A DNA stretch of 32,004 bases, taken from contig CAZCOS010000018.1 in NCBI GenBank assembly GCA_964500605.1, positions 1-32,004 on the forward strand, read 5' to 3'. This document shows, piece after piece, positions 24,989 to 32,004 of the stretch. The notes beneath the pieces are model-generated. The model did not search any database, had not been told where the DNA came from, and was given only the letters and a program-made list of their open reading frames with translations. The stretch comes from Sterolibacterium sp964500605 (GTDB lineage Bacteria > Pseudomonadota > Gammaproteobacteria > Burkholderiales > Rhodocyclaceae). The position numbers and the translations under genes were made by a program. Positions within the stretch are counted from its first letter, which is position 1. Every line of letters begins with the position of its first letter.

Positions 24989-27247
24989 ATGATTGCCCAG
25001 GAACTTGAAGTCAGTTTGCACATGGCGTTTGTGGATGCGCGCCAGAAGCGGCATGAGTTCATCACGGTTGAACATCTTTTGTTGTCCTTGCTCGACAACC
25101 CGTCGGCGGCTGAGGTCTTGCGTGCTTGTTCTGCGGATATCGAGGGATTACGCCGTGAACTGCTAGCTTTCATCACCGAACATACGCCGACGGTGGGCGG
25201 GGGGAGTGATGTCGAAACACAACCGACCCTTGGATTCCAGCGAGTGATTCAGCGTGCCATCCTGCATGTCCAGTCTTCGGGCAAGAAAGAGGTTACGGGG
25301 GCCAATGTACTGGTGGCGATCTTCGGTGAAAAGGATTCACACGCGGTGTATTTCCTGCAACGCCAGAATGTTTCCCGCCTCGATGTGGTGAATTTCATTT
25401 CGCACGGTATCAGCAAGACGCCTCAACCCGCCGCTCGCGGGGATGCTGAACCGCCGGAGACCGAAGCCGAAAACAAGGAAGTCAGCCCGCTGGAAAGCTA
25501 TGCGCTGAATCTCAATTCATTGGCGCAACAAGGCAAGATCGACCCTTTGATCGGACGTGAAAAGGAGCTGGAACGGGTGATCCAGACCTTATGTCGCAGG
25601 CGAAAGAACAATCCGCTCCTGGTTGGCGAAGCCGGGGTGGGCAAGACGGCCATTGCGGAAGGTCTGGCGCGCAGCATCGTTGAAAAGCAGGTGCCTGAAG
25701 TGTTGTCCGATGCAACGGTTTATTCACTCGATATGGGTTCGCTTCTGGCCGGAACGAAATATCGCGGTGATTTTGAACAACGTCTGAAATCCGTTCTGAA
25801 GCAGTTGACTCAGATGCCCGGTGCCATTCTTTTCATTGACGAGATTCACACCCTGATCGGGGCAGGGGCAGCTTCGGGTGGGACGTTGGACGCTTCCAAC
25901 CTGCTTAAACCGGCCTTGTCGAATGGCAACCTGAAGTGCATCGGTGCGACGACTTATCAGGAGTACCGGGGAGTCTTCGAGAAGGATCACGCGCTTTCGC
26001 GCCGTTTCCAGAAAGTCGATGTCAATGAGCCTTCGGTCGAGGAAACGGTTTCCATCTTGCGCGGCCTGAAATCCCGTTTCGAGGAACATCACGGCATCAA
26101 ATACTCGGCAGCAGCCATTGCCAGTGCGGCAGAGCTTTCTGCCAAATACATCAACGACCGCCATTTGCCGGATAAGGCCATCGACGTCATCGACGAGGCG
26201 GGTGCTGCGCAGCGCATTCTGCCGAAATCCAGACAGAAAAAGCTGATCGGCAAGACCGAAATTGAGGAAACCGTCGCTCGTATTGCACGGATTCCGCCTC
26301 AACATGTTTCTTCGGATGACCGGAATACACTCCGGAATCTGGAGCGGGATGTGAAGGCGGTTGTGTTTGGACAGAATCGCGCTATTGAAGCATTGGCGAA
26401 GGCGATCAAGATGTCGCGCTCTGGGCTGGGTAACCCGCAAAAACCCATCGGCAGTTTTCTGTTTTCCGGACCGACGGGCGTGGGCAAGACGGAGGTGGCG
26501 CGGCAACTGGCTTACTGCATGGGGATCGAGCTGATTCGATTTGATATGTCGGAATACATGGAACGCCATGCGGTCAGTCGCCTGATTGGCGCGCCACCGG
26601 GTTATGTCGGTTTTGATCAGGGCGGCTTGTTGACCGAGGCGATCACCAAGAAACCTCACGCTGTGCTCTTGCTCGACGAAATTGAGAAGGCGCATCCGGA
26701 TATCTTCAATATCCTCCTGCAGGTGATGGATCACGGCACATTGACGGACAACAATGGCCGCAAGGCTGATTTCCGGAATGTCATCATCATCATGACGACC
26801 AATGCGGGTGCGGAAGCCTTGCAGCGGCCTTCGATGGGCTTTTCGAACACGAAACAATCCGGTGACGAGATGGCGGAAATCAAGCGTTTATTCACGCCAG
26901 AGTTCCGGAACCGCCTTGATGCCATCATCTCCTTTACCGCACTGGATGCCCAGGTAATTTTGCAGGTCGTCGAAAAATTCCTCATGCAGCTTGAAGAGCA
27001 GTTGCACGAAAAGAAGGTCGAGGCCGTATTCACCGACGCGCTTAAGGCCTGGCTGGCGGAAAGAGGCTTCGATCCTGTCATGGGAGCACGCCCCATGGCC
27101 CGGCTGATTCAAGACAGCATCCGTGCCGTACTGGCCGATGAATTACTCTTTGGCCGTCTGGCTCAGGGCGGACGAGTGACGATTGATGTCGGTGCCGACA
27201 ATCAGGTGACCTTGTCTTTTGTCGAGGAGCCAGCGGAGGTGACCTGA
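24989..27247 (+). CDS. clpA: Clp protease ATP-binding subunit ClpA
   Basis: A 752-residue protein, close to E. coli ClpA (758). The N-terminal double Clp_N repeat (about 1-145) precedes two AAA+ modules. D1 has Walker A GEAGVGKT (about 212) and Walker B ILFIDEIHT (about 280). D2 has Walker A GPTGVGKT (about 493) and Walker B VLLLDEIEKAHPD (about 559). D2-C carries MGARPMARLIQ. The absence of a ClpB-style middle domain supports ClpA. It unfolds substrates for ClpP. GGAGG is 8 bp before the ATG, within the end of clpS. clpP is not in this window. Confidence 0.97.
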   Translation: MIAQELEVSLHMAFVDARQKRHEFITVEHLLLSLLDNPSAAEVLRACSADIEGLRRELLAFITEHTPTVGGGSDVETQPTLGFQRVIQRAILHVQSSGKKEVTGANVLVAIFGEKDSHAVYFLQRQNVSRLDVVNFISHGISKTPQPAARGDAEPPETEAENKEVSPLESYALNLNSLAQQGKIDPLIGREKELERVIQTLCRRRKNNPLLVGEAGVGKTAIAEGLARSIVEKQVPEVLSDATVYSLDMGSLLAGTKYRGDFEQRLKSVLKQLTQMPGAILFIDEIHTLIGAGAASGGTLDASNLLKPALSNGNLKCIGATTYQEYRGVFEKDHALSRRFQKVDVNEPSVEETVSILRGLKSRFEEHHGIKYSAAAIASAAELSAKYINDRHLPDKAIDVIDEAGAAQRILPKSRQKKLIGKTEIEETVARIARIPPQHVSSDDRNTLRNLERDVKAVVFGQNRAIEALAKAIKMSRSGLGNPQKPIGSFLFSGPTGVGKTEVARQLAYCMGIELIRFDMSEYMERHAVSRLIGAPPGYVGFDQGGLLTEAITKKPHAVLLLDEIEKAHPDIFNILLQVMDHGTLTDNNGRKADFRNVIIIMTTNAGAEALQRPSMGFSNTKQSGDEMAEIKRLFTPEFRNRLDAIISFTALDAQVILQVVEKFLMQLEEQLHEKKVEAVFTDALKAWLAERGFDPVMGARPMARLIQDSIRAVLADELLFGRLAQGGRVTIDVGADNQVTLSFVEEPAEVT

Positions 27248-27284
27248 TTTCCCCCCCGTTTTCCTGCGCCATCCTTTTTACCCC

Positions 27285-27313
27285 GGCAGCCCGAATGAGG
27301 CTGCCATTTTTTT
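27285..27313 (+). terminator. Rho-independent terminator between clpA and rraA
   Basis: GGCAGCC, loop CGAATGA and GGCTGCC make a 7-bp stem, followed by A then seven Ts (27307-27313). It ends the clpS-clpA operon. rraA begins only 15 bp later, so rraA may depend on read-through or on a promoter inside clpA. Confidence 0.9.
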
Positions 27314-27327
27314 GGAATCCTTCGATC

Positions 27328-27822
27328 ATGAACATTCAGACTGCCGATTTGCTTGATCAGCACGAGGCTCTCCTTCAGTCCGGTGCGCTGCGTGTGGTGA
27401 CTCCCTTGTTCCGTTCCTTTGGGGCTCGTGTCGCTTTTGGTGGCCCGATCGCGACACTCAAGCTTTTTGAAGACAACTCACTGGTGAGAACGGCCTTGTC
27501 CCAGGCGGGAGAAGGTCGTGTGCTGGTGATTGACGGCGGCGGTTCCTTGCGCTGTGCACTGGTGGGTGACCAACTCGCTGCCTTGGCGGTCAGGAATGGT
27601 TGGTCGGGCCTCGTTGTTTATGGGTGCATCCGGGATTCACAGGCCATTGGCGGGATGGACCTCGGGGTGTTTGCTCTGGCAACGCATCCGCTCAAGAGCA
27701 TCAAGCGGAATGTGGGGGAGGTGGATCTTCCGGTCACGTTCGGGGGCGTGACCTTTACGCCAGGCGAATGGCTTTATGCCGATGGCGATGGGGTGATCGT
27801 CAGTCGCGAACCTTTGCTTTGA
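27328..27822 (+). CDS. rraA: RraA family: ribonuclease E activity regulator or HMG aldolase
   Basis: A 164-residue protein from the ATG at 27328 (MNIQTADLLDQHEALL), matching RraA (about 161). GGAA in the spacer is a modest ribosome site. Conserved pieces are VLVIDGGGSLRCALVGDQLA, VVYGCIRDSQAIGGMDLGVFAL and PVTFGGVTFTPGEWLYADGDGVIV. The family either inhibits RNase E or cleaves 4-hydroxy-4-methyl-2-oxoglutarate; sequence by eye does not separate the two. The strong clpA terminator lies just upstream. Confidence 0.9.
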   Translation: MNIQTADLLDQHEALLQSGALRVVTPLFRSFGARVAFGGPIATLKLFEDNSLVRTALSQAGEGRVLVIDGGGSLRCALVGDQLAALAVRNGWSGLVVYGCIRDSQAIGGMDLGVFALATHPLKSIKRNVGEVDLPVTFGGVTFTPGEWLYADGDGVIVSREPLL

Positions 27823-27903
27823 GCTCGTTTGTGGCGGCGCAATATGCTTTAGATTTCACGAATGCGAAAAGCGTTTCATAATATAAAATCGTAGTCGTAA
27901 CAT

Positions 27904-27947
27904 TTTGAAAAAAAACAAGTAAAAAAATTTTTTCAAACGCTTGTTTT
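27904..27947. repeat. Overlapping, mutually exclusive inverted repeats in the aceA upstream region
   Basis: TTTGAAAAAA (27904-27913) can pair with TTTTTTCAAA (27928-27937), and AAAACAAG (27912-27919) can pair with CTTGTTTT (27940-27947). The first pairing conflicts with the second at two bases and nests a poly-A/poly-T hairpin. The stretch is much more AT-rich than its neighbours. It may act as an rraA terminator, an UP-element-like region or a protein-binding site. Confidence 0.55.
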
Positions 27948-27952
27948 ATATG

Positions 27953-27978
27953 TTGCTCTGCAAAATTTCACCTATACT
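27953..27978 (+). promoter_or_regulatory. Possible aceA promoter
   Basis: TATACT (27973-27978) is a good -10 element. The best -35 nearby is TTGCTC (27953-27958), but its 14-bp spacing is short. If it is used, transcription would begin about 27985 and the 5' leader would be about 195 nt. Confidence 0.4.
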
Positions 27979-28006
27979 TTCTAGGTCACGAACTTGATGC
28001 GCAGCG

Positions 28007-28133
28007 ACCTCTGCCATGAAGTCCGTTAGAGGTGACGCAACCCTTGTCACTTCGTCCGGTTCGTCAGATTTGATCTCTGGCTACCTCGTGGATGGATGTC
28101 GCCCTAGCTCGCTCGCAAGGCGGGTCGGCGACA
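28007..28133 (+). promoter_or_regulatory. Structured 5' leader of aceA
   Basis: The leader holds ACCTCT/AGAGGT (28007-28012, 28028-28033), GTGAC/GTCAC (28032-28036, 28046-28050), and TGTCGCC/GGCGACA (28097-28103, 28127-28133). GAAGT (28018-28022) can also pair with ACTTC (28049-28053), which overlaps the second stem, so alternative folds exist. Nothing here matches a riboswitch I know. This entry plus the repeats and promoter account for the 358-bp gap between rraA and aceA. Confidence 0.4.
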
Positions 28134-28168
28134 CCGATCAATTCTTACATCCCATCTCTGACCGATAA
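28016..28168 (+). CDS. Candidate 50-codon upstream ORF in the aceA leader
   Basis: An ATG at 28016 opens 50 codons ending at TAA (28166-28168), 12 bp before the aceA ATG. It begins MKSVRGDATLVTS, coincidentally sharing MKS with aceA. No Shine-Dalgarno site is visible. The ORF may be chance, but it spans all the leader stems, so translation of it could change their folding. Confidence 0.2.
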   Translation: MKSVRGDATLVTSSGSSDLISGYLVDGCRPSSLARRVGDTDQFLHPISDR

Positions 28169-28180
28169 GGACTGAATATC

Positions 28181-29476
28181 ATGAAATCCCGTGAACAACA
28201 GATCGCCGAGCTGAAAAAAGACTGGGCTGAAAATCCCCGCTGGGCGGGTATCAAGCGTCCGTATAGTGCCGAGGACGTGGTGCGGCTGCGCGGTTCCTTG
28301 GTGGCCGAGCAGACTCTGGCCCGTAACGGCGCGGAAAAACTCTGGAACCTCATTCATAACGAACCTTATGTTAATTGCCTTGGTGCCCTGACGGGCGGAC
28401 AGGCAATGCAGCAGGTGAAGGCCGGTATTAAGGCCATCTATCTTTCCGGGTGGCAGGTGGCGGCAGACAACAACAGCTACGCCGCGATGTACCCGGATCA
28501 GTCGCTGTATCCGGTGGATTCCGTGCCGAAGGTGGTTGAGCGCATCAACAATTCTTTCAAGCGTGCCGATGAAATTCAGTGGGCGAAGAACATTAACCCG
28601 GGTGATGAGGGTTATATCGATTACTTCGCGCCCATCGTGGCAGATGCCGAGGCCGGTTTTGGTGGTGTGCTCAATGCCTTTGAACTGATGAAGGCGATGA
28701 TTCGCTCTGGCGCGGGTGGGGTGCATTTTGAAGATCAACTGGCCTCCGTCAAGAAGTGTGGTCACATGGGGGGCAAGGTGCTGGTCCCGACCCAGGAAGC
28801 CGTTCAAAAGCTGGTTTCGGCTCGTCTGGCGGCGGATGTGATGGGTGTTCCGACGGTGATTCTGGCGCGTACCGATGCTGAAGCTGCTGATTTGCTGACT
28901 TCCGATGTGGATGCCAACGACCAGCCGTTCGTGACAGGCGAGCGGACGCCAGAAGGTTTCTATAAAACGAAGAAGGGTCTGGAGCAGGCGATTAGTCGGG
29001 GGATTGCCTATGCCCCCTATGCCGACATGGTGTGGTGTGAGACGGGGACGCCGGATCTGGAATTTGCGCGTCAGTTTGCGCAAGCCGTGCGTGCCAAATA
29101 CCCGGGCAAACTGCTGGCCTACAACTGCTCGCCGTCGTTCAACTGGAAAAAGAATCTCGACGATGCCACCATTGCGAAGTTCCAGCGCGAGCTGGGGGCC
29201 ATGGGCTACAAGTATCAGTTCATCACTTTGGCCGGGATTCATTCGATGTGGTACAACATGTACGACCTCGCGCAGGATTACGCCAAGCGTGGCATGTCGG
29301 CTTATGTGGAAAAGGTGCAGGAACCGGAGTTCGCCGCGCGGGATCGTGGTTATACTTTCGTTTCACACCAGCAGGAAGTGGGTACGGGTTATTTCGACGA
29401 TGTAACCACCGTCATTCAGGGTGGAGCTTCGTCTGTGACCGCGCTGCACGGCTCGACGGAAGAAGAGCAGTTTTAA
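28181..29476 (+). CDS. aceA: Isocitrate lyase
   Basis: A 431-residue protein, close to the short proteobacterial isocitrate lyases (about 434). The KKCGHMGGKVLVPT signature carries catalytic Cys193. Other family blocks are FEDQLAS just before it, TDAEAADLLTSD and AYNCSPSFNWKKNLDD. It splits isocitrate to succinate and glyoxylate, letting the cell grow on acetate or fatty acids. Malate synthase is not in the window. A long structured leader and a clear terminator frame it. Confidence 0.98.
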   Translation: MKSREQQIAELKKDWAENPRWAGIKRPYSAEDVVRLRGSLVAEQTLARNGAEKLWNLIHNEPYVNCLGALTGGQAMQQVKAGIKAIYLSGWQVAADNNSYAAMYPDQSLYPVDSVPKVVERINNSFKRADEIQWAKNINPGDEGYIDYFAPIVADAEAGFGGVLNAFELMKAMIRSGAGGVHFEDQLASVKKCGHMGGKVLVPTQEAVQKLVSARLAADVMGVPTVILARTDAEAADLLTSDVDANDQPFVTGERTPEGFYKTKKGLEQAISRGIAYAPYADMVWCETGTPDLEFARQFAQAVRAKYPGKLLAYNCSPSFNWKKNLDDATIAKFQRELGAMGYKYQFITLAGIHSMWYNMYDLAQDYAKRGMSAYVEKVQEPEFAARDRGYTFVSHQQEVGTGYFDDVTTVIQGGASSVTALHGSTEEEQF

Positions 29477-29503
29477 TCTCGGCTGCTATCGTGGCATGAG
29501 ATG

Positions 29504-29531
29504 GCCGGTGCTCAAAAGGCACCGGCTTTTT
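29504..29531 (+). terminator. Rho-independent terminator of aceA
   Basis: GCCGGTGC, loop TCAAAAG and GCACCGGC make a perfect 8-bp stem, followed by TTTTT. Confidence 0.92.
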
Positions 29532-29571
29532 GTCTTTTGAGCCGACGATATTCGAATTGGAGAAAGCTGAT

Positions 29572-29811
29572 ATGGCAATGAAACGTAGCATGGGAAAGAA
29601 GGTCGCCTTGGGATTTTCACTTTTCAGTGTGCTCGGCTTGGTGGTGAGTGGGGGCGTGCTACTGTGGTTTGCCTCTGAAAAGGGCTGGGAGGATGTGCTG
29701 ACGGCCAGTGCTTTTGCTACTTCGCTATTCTTCGCCAGCGTGGCTTTCGTGCTATATCACATCAGCAAGCCACCGTTACATGAATTGCAGCCATGGGACG
29801 CGCCGGAATAA
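29572..29811 (+). CDS. Small two-segment membrane protein of unknown function
   Basis: A 79-residue protein from the ATG at 29572, with GGAG about 9 bp upstream; the upstream in-frame start at 29530 overlaps the aceA terminator's T-run and is unlikely. Two hydrophobic segments are visible (VALGFSLFSVLGLVVSGGVLLWF and TASAFATSLFFASVAFVLYHI). I do not recognise the family. It converges on murJ with 17 bp between stops. Confidence 0.65.
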   Translation: MAMKRSMGKKVALGFSLFSVLGLVVSGGVLLWFASEKGWEDVLTASAFATSLFFASVAFVLYHISKPPLHELQPWDAPE

Positions 29812-29828
29812 ACAACACGCCATCGAGT

Positions 29829-31373
29829 TCAGCTTACGCCGTGTTTTTTGAAGTCCTTCAAGCGAAATCCAAGCAGAGCAAGGCTCGCAAAGTAAGTGAG
29901 TGCTCCACCCAGGCACAGGGACGTAAGCCAAAGAGCACGTTCTTGAAGGGGGAGATGGAGCCATTCGTTTTCATTGCCCCGTCCCAGCCAAAGCAGGATG
30001 CCCAAGGCCGTTAGGGCGAGCAGGAGTTTGCCAAGGAAGGTCGGCCATCCCGGCTGGGGCTGGAAGATGTTTTTGCGACACAAGCCATAATAGAGAAGGC
30101 TTGCGTTCAGGCAACTGGCCAGGCTGATGGAAAGGGCCAGCCCCGCATGGGCCAGATGAAGGCCGAAAATGAAGAGCAGGTTGAGTAGCTGGGTGACCCC
30201 CAGGGTTAAAAGGGCAATCTTGACCGGGGTACGAATGTTCTGGCGGGCATAAAAGCCCGGAGCCAGTACCTTCACGAGGATCAGCCCGGATAATCCGATT
30301 GCGTAGGCCGTCAGGGCATTCCGGGTTTCAAGCACATCGTGCGCGCTGAAAGCACCATGCTGAAAGAGTGTCGCCACGAGGGGTACGCCAAGCAGGGCCA
30401 TGGCCAGCGCGGCGGGGAGGGTGAGAAGGAGCGTCAGACGTAGCCCCCAGTCGAGGAGTAAAGAAAAATTCTTTTGCCGTGCGTCTGCATGGCATTTGGC
30501 CAGGCTGGGCAGCAAGATGGTGCCCAATGCGGCCCCCAATAAACCGGAAGGAAATTCCATCAAACGGTCAGCGTAATAAAGCCAGGAAACACTGCCGGTA
30601 GGTAAAAAAGATGCAAAAACCGTATTGATCAACAAGCTGATCTGCGCAACGGAGACTCCTAAGATTGCTGGAGCCATCAGCTTGAGAATGCGATTGACGC
30701 CGGGATCACGCAGGCTGAAGGAAAAACGGGGCAACATACCAATCCGGGCAAGAGCTGGAAGTTGAATGGCGAGTTGCAACGCGCCACCTAGAACAACCGC
30801 CCAGGCCAGTGCCATGATCGGGGTGTCAAGCCGAGGGGCAACAAACAGTGCCATGAAAATAAAGGAAAGATTTAGGAGTACGGGCGTAAAGGCCGGGAGC
30901 GTGAAGCGGTTCCAGGTGTTCAGAATGCCCGCCGCCAGAGCGACCAGCGACATGAACAGGATGTAGGGAAAGGTAATGCGGGTTAGGCTGACCGTCAGGG
31001 CAAATTTTTCGGGGTCATCGGAAAAGCCAGGGGCGGTCAAATAAATGATCGGAGCCGCAAGGAGGATACCCAATGCAGCGACGACGAGGAGCACGAGGAA
31101 GAGAAGGGTGGCGACGTGATTGATGAGTCGTCGGGTTTCATCGGAGCCCTGTTGATTTTTGTATTCCGCGAGAATGGGCACAAAGGCTTGTGAAAAAGCA
31201 CCTTCCGCAAAAAGACGGCGTAGAAGATTGGGCAAGCGAAAGGCGACAACAAAGGCGTCGTTGGCGATTCCGGCGCCAAAAATATGGGCAATGACAAAGT
31301 CGCGCACAAAGCCGAGGATGCGCGAAAGAAGGGTCATGCCGCTAACTGTCGCAAGAACACGCAGCAGATTCAT
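29829..31373 (-). CDS. murJ: Lipid II flippase MurJ
   Basis: A 514-residue polytopic membrane protein with about 14 hydrophobic segments, the MurJ/MviN size. The N-terminal block SGMTLLSRILGFVRDFVIAHIFGAG and FRLPNLLRRLFAEGAFSQAFVPILAEYK is diagnostic. It moves lipid II across the inner membrane for peptidoglycan synthesis. No obvious Shine-Dalgarno site precedes its ATG. It is divergent from the tRNA block. Confidence 0.97.
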   Translation of the reverse strand: MNLLRVLATVSGMTLLSRILGFVRDFVIAHIFGAGIANDAFVVAFRLPNLLRRLFAEGAFSQAFVPILAEYKNQQGSDETRRLINHVATLLFLVLLVVAALGILLAAPIIYLTAPGFSDDPEKFALTVSLTRITFPYILFMSLVALAAGILNTWNRFTLPAFTPVLLNLSFIFMALFVAPRLDTPIMALAWAVVLGGALQLAIQLPALARIGMLPRFSFSLRDPGVNRILKLMAPAILGVSVAQISLLINTVFASFLPTGSVSWLYYADRLMEFPSGLLGAALGTILLPSLAKCHADARQKNFSLLLDWGLRLTLLLTLPAALAMALLGVPLVATLFQHGAFSAHDVLETRNALTAYAIGLSGLILVKVLAPGFYARQNIRTPVKIALLTLGVTQLLNLLFIFGLHLAHAGLALSISLASCLNASLLYYGLCRKNIFQPQPGWPTFLGKLLLALTALGILLWLGRGNENEWLHLPLQERALWLTSLCLGGALTYFASLALLGFRLKDFKKHGVS

Positions 31374-31494
31374 GAGGGAACGTTTGGAAAATGAAATGCG
31401 ACAAGGAGCGGGATGTTATGTGATCCCGGAGGGGAGGGCAACCGAAAATTTTTTGGATTTTTTCAGTGGAAAGGAAAAAAAACGGTCGACGACG

Positions 31495-31523
31495 TTGACT
31501 TTTCCATCGATCGATAGCAAAAT
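31495..31523 (+). promoter_or_regulatory. Predicted promoter of the tRNA-tuf operon
   Basis: TTGACT (31495-31500), 17 bp, CAAAAT (31518-31523). It lies just upstream of tRNA-Tyr, on an AT-rich background between murJ and the tRNAs. Confidence 0.65.
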
Positions 31524-31536
31524 CTTTGGTTTCGCT

Positions 31537-31622
<86 letters not shown>

Positions 31623-31699
31623 GTAGTTCGCAGTATTTGCAAGCAAGGCGTTTTGGCCGGGCAGCTGGCAGTGAGCAGAAGGTCAGGCGTCAGGAGCAG

Positions 31700-31773
31700 G
31701 CGGGTGTAGCTCAATGGTAGAGCAGAAGCCTTCCAAGCTTATGACGAGGGTTCGATTCCCTTCACCCGCTCCA
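31700..31773 (+). tRNA. tRNA-Gly (TCC anticodon)
   Basis: GCGGGTG/CACCCGC acceptor stem, T-arm AGGG-TTCGATT-CCCT and encoded CCA, 74 nt. The anticodon TCC is at 31732-31734 in loop CTTCCAA. It is second in the operon. Confidence 0.97.
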
Positions 31774-31797
31774 GTTGTTTGGTCGTAAAGGTTTTGT

Positions 31798-31872
<75 letters not shown>

Positions 31873-31952
31873 CGATTTTGAATGGGACCGCTGCGGCGGA
31901 TTTTTATTCGTTGTAAGTTGTATTCTTGTATTCGACCTTGGGGTAGATGATC

Positions 31953-32004
31953 ATGGCAAAGGCAAAATTTGAGCGGACCAAACCGCACGTAAACGTAGGA
32001 ACGA
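31953..32004 (+). CDS. tuf: Translation elongation factor EF-Tu, first 17 codons
   Basis: The frame reads MAKAKFERTKPHVNVGT, the universal EF-Tu beginning, and runs off the right edge. The tRNA-Tyr, tRNA-Gly, tRNA-Thr, tuf order matches the E. coli tyrU-glyT-thrT-tufB unit. GGGG at about 31940 is the only ribosome-site candidate. A weak CCGC/GCGG stem (31888-31899) with TTTTT (31901-31905) between tRNA-Thr and tuf could attenuate or help process the transcript. Confidence 0.95.
   Translation, partial: MAKAKFERTKPHVNVGT

Noticed and set aside
25724..26857. 377-residue open frame antisense to clpA
   Set aside because: It lies wholly inside clpA, has no recognisable motif and no ribosome site, and long antisense frames are common in moderately GC-rich coding DNA.

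Overview
This window looks like chromosomal core DNA from a betaproteobacterium. The evidence is the gene content (sucCD, a hybrid malic enzyme, glnS, rep, clpS-clpA, rraA, aceA, murJ), the tRNA-Tyr/tRNA-Gly/tRNA-Thr block directly before tuf, and an exported single-heme cytochrome c5-like protein. The N-terminal insertion in GlnRS agrees with my memory of Rhodocyclales/Burkholderiales-type enzymes, but I cannot name the genus. There is no phage, transposase, rRNA or CRISPR array.

Layout. 1-2220 (+): the 3' part of sucC, complete sucD, a strong terminator and a DoxX-like membrane protein. 2244-4811 (-): a condensation-domain-like acyltransferase (copy A), an exported M48 metalloprotease, and a 69-residue unknown protein with its own terminator. 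5006-11421 (+): a LysR regulator, an alpha/beta hydrolase, a malic enzyme-phosphotransacetylase hybrid, a patatin and a D,D-peptidase of the PbpG/DacA type. 11428-16195 (-): an IclR regulator, a solitary Panacea-domain protein, a second condensation-like acyltransferase (copy B), and glnS. 16478-16933 (+): cytochrome c. 17049-24497 (-): rep helicase, a thioesterase, a large DUF349 coiled-coil protein, a secreted BON-caspase protein and an SH3 lipoprotein candidate. 24656-29811 (+): clpS, clpA, rraA, aceA and a small membrane protein. 29829-31373 (-): murJ. 31537 to the end (+): three tRNAs and the first codons of tuf.

How the genes relate. SucCD (TCA cycle), MaeB (malate to pyruvate) and AceA (glyoxylate shunt) are central carbon functions, and the local LysR and IclR genes have palindromes at or near their own starts that could be operators. 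ClpS and ClpA form an N-degron proteolysis pair. PbpG and MurJ work on peptidoglycan.

The least explained parts are: (i) two paralogous HxxxDG acyltransferase-like proteins about 10 kb apart, one of them 5 bp downstream of glnS; (ii) the tightly coupled SH3 lipoprotein/BON-caspase pair; (iii) a long structured aceA leader with competing inverted repeats and a possible 50-codon upstream ORF; and (iv) the hairpin-rich gap between the IclR and Panacea genes.
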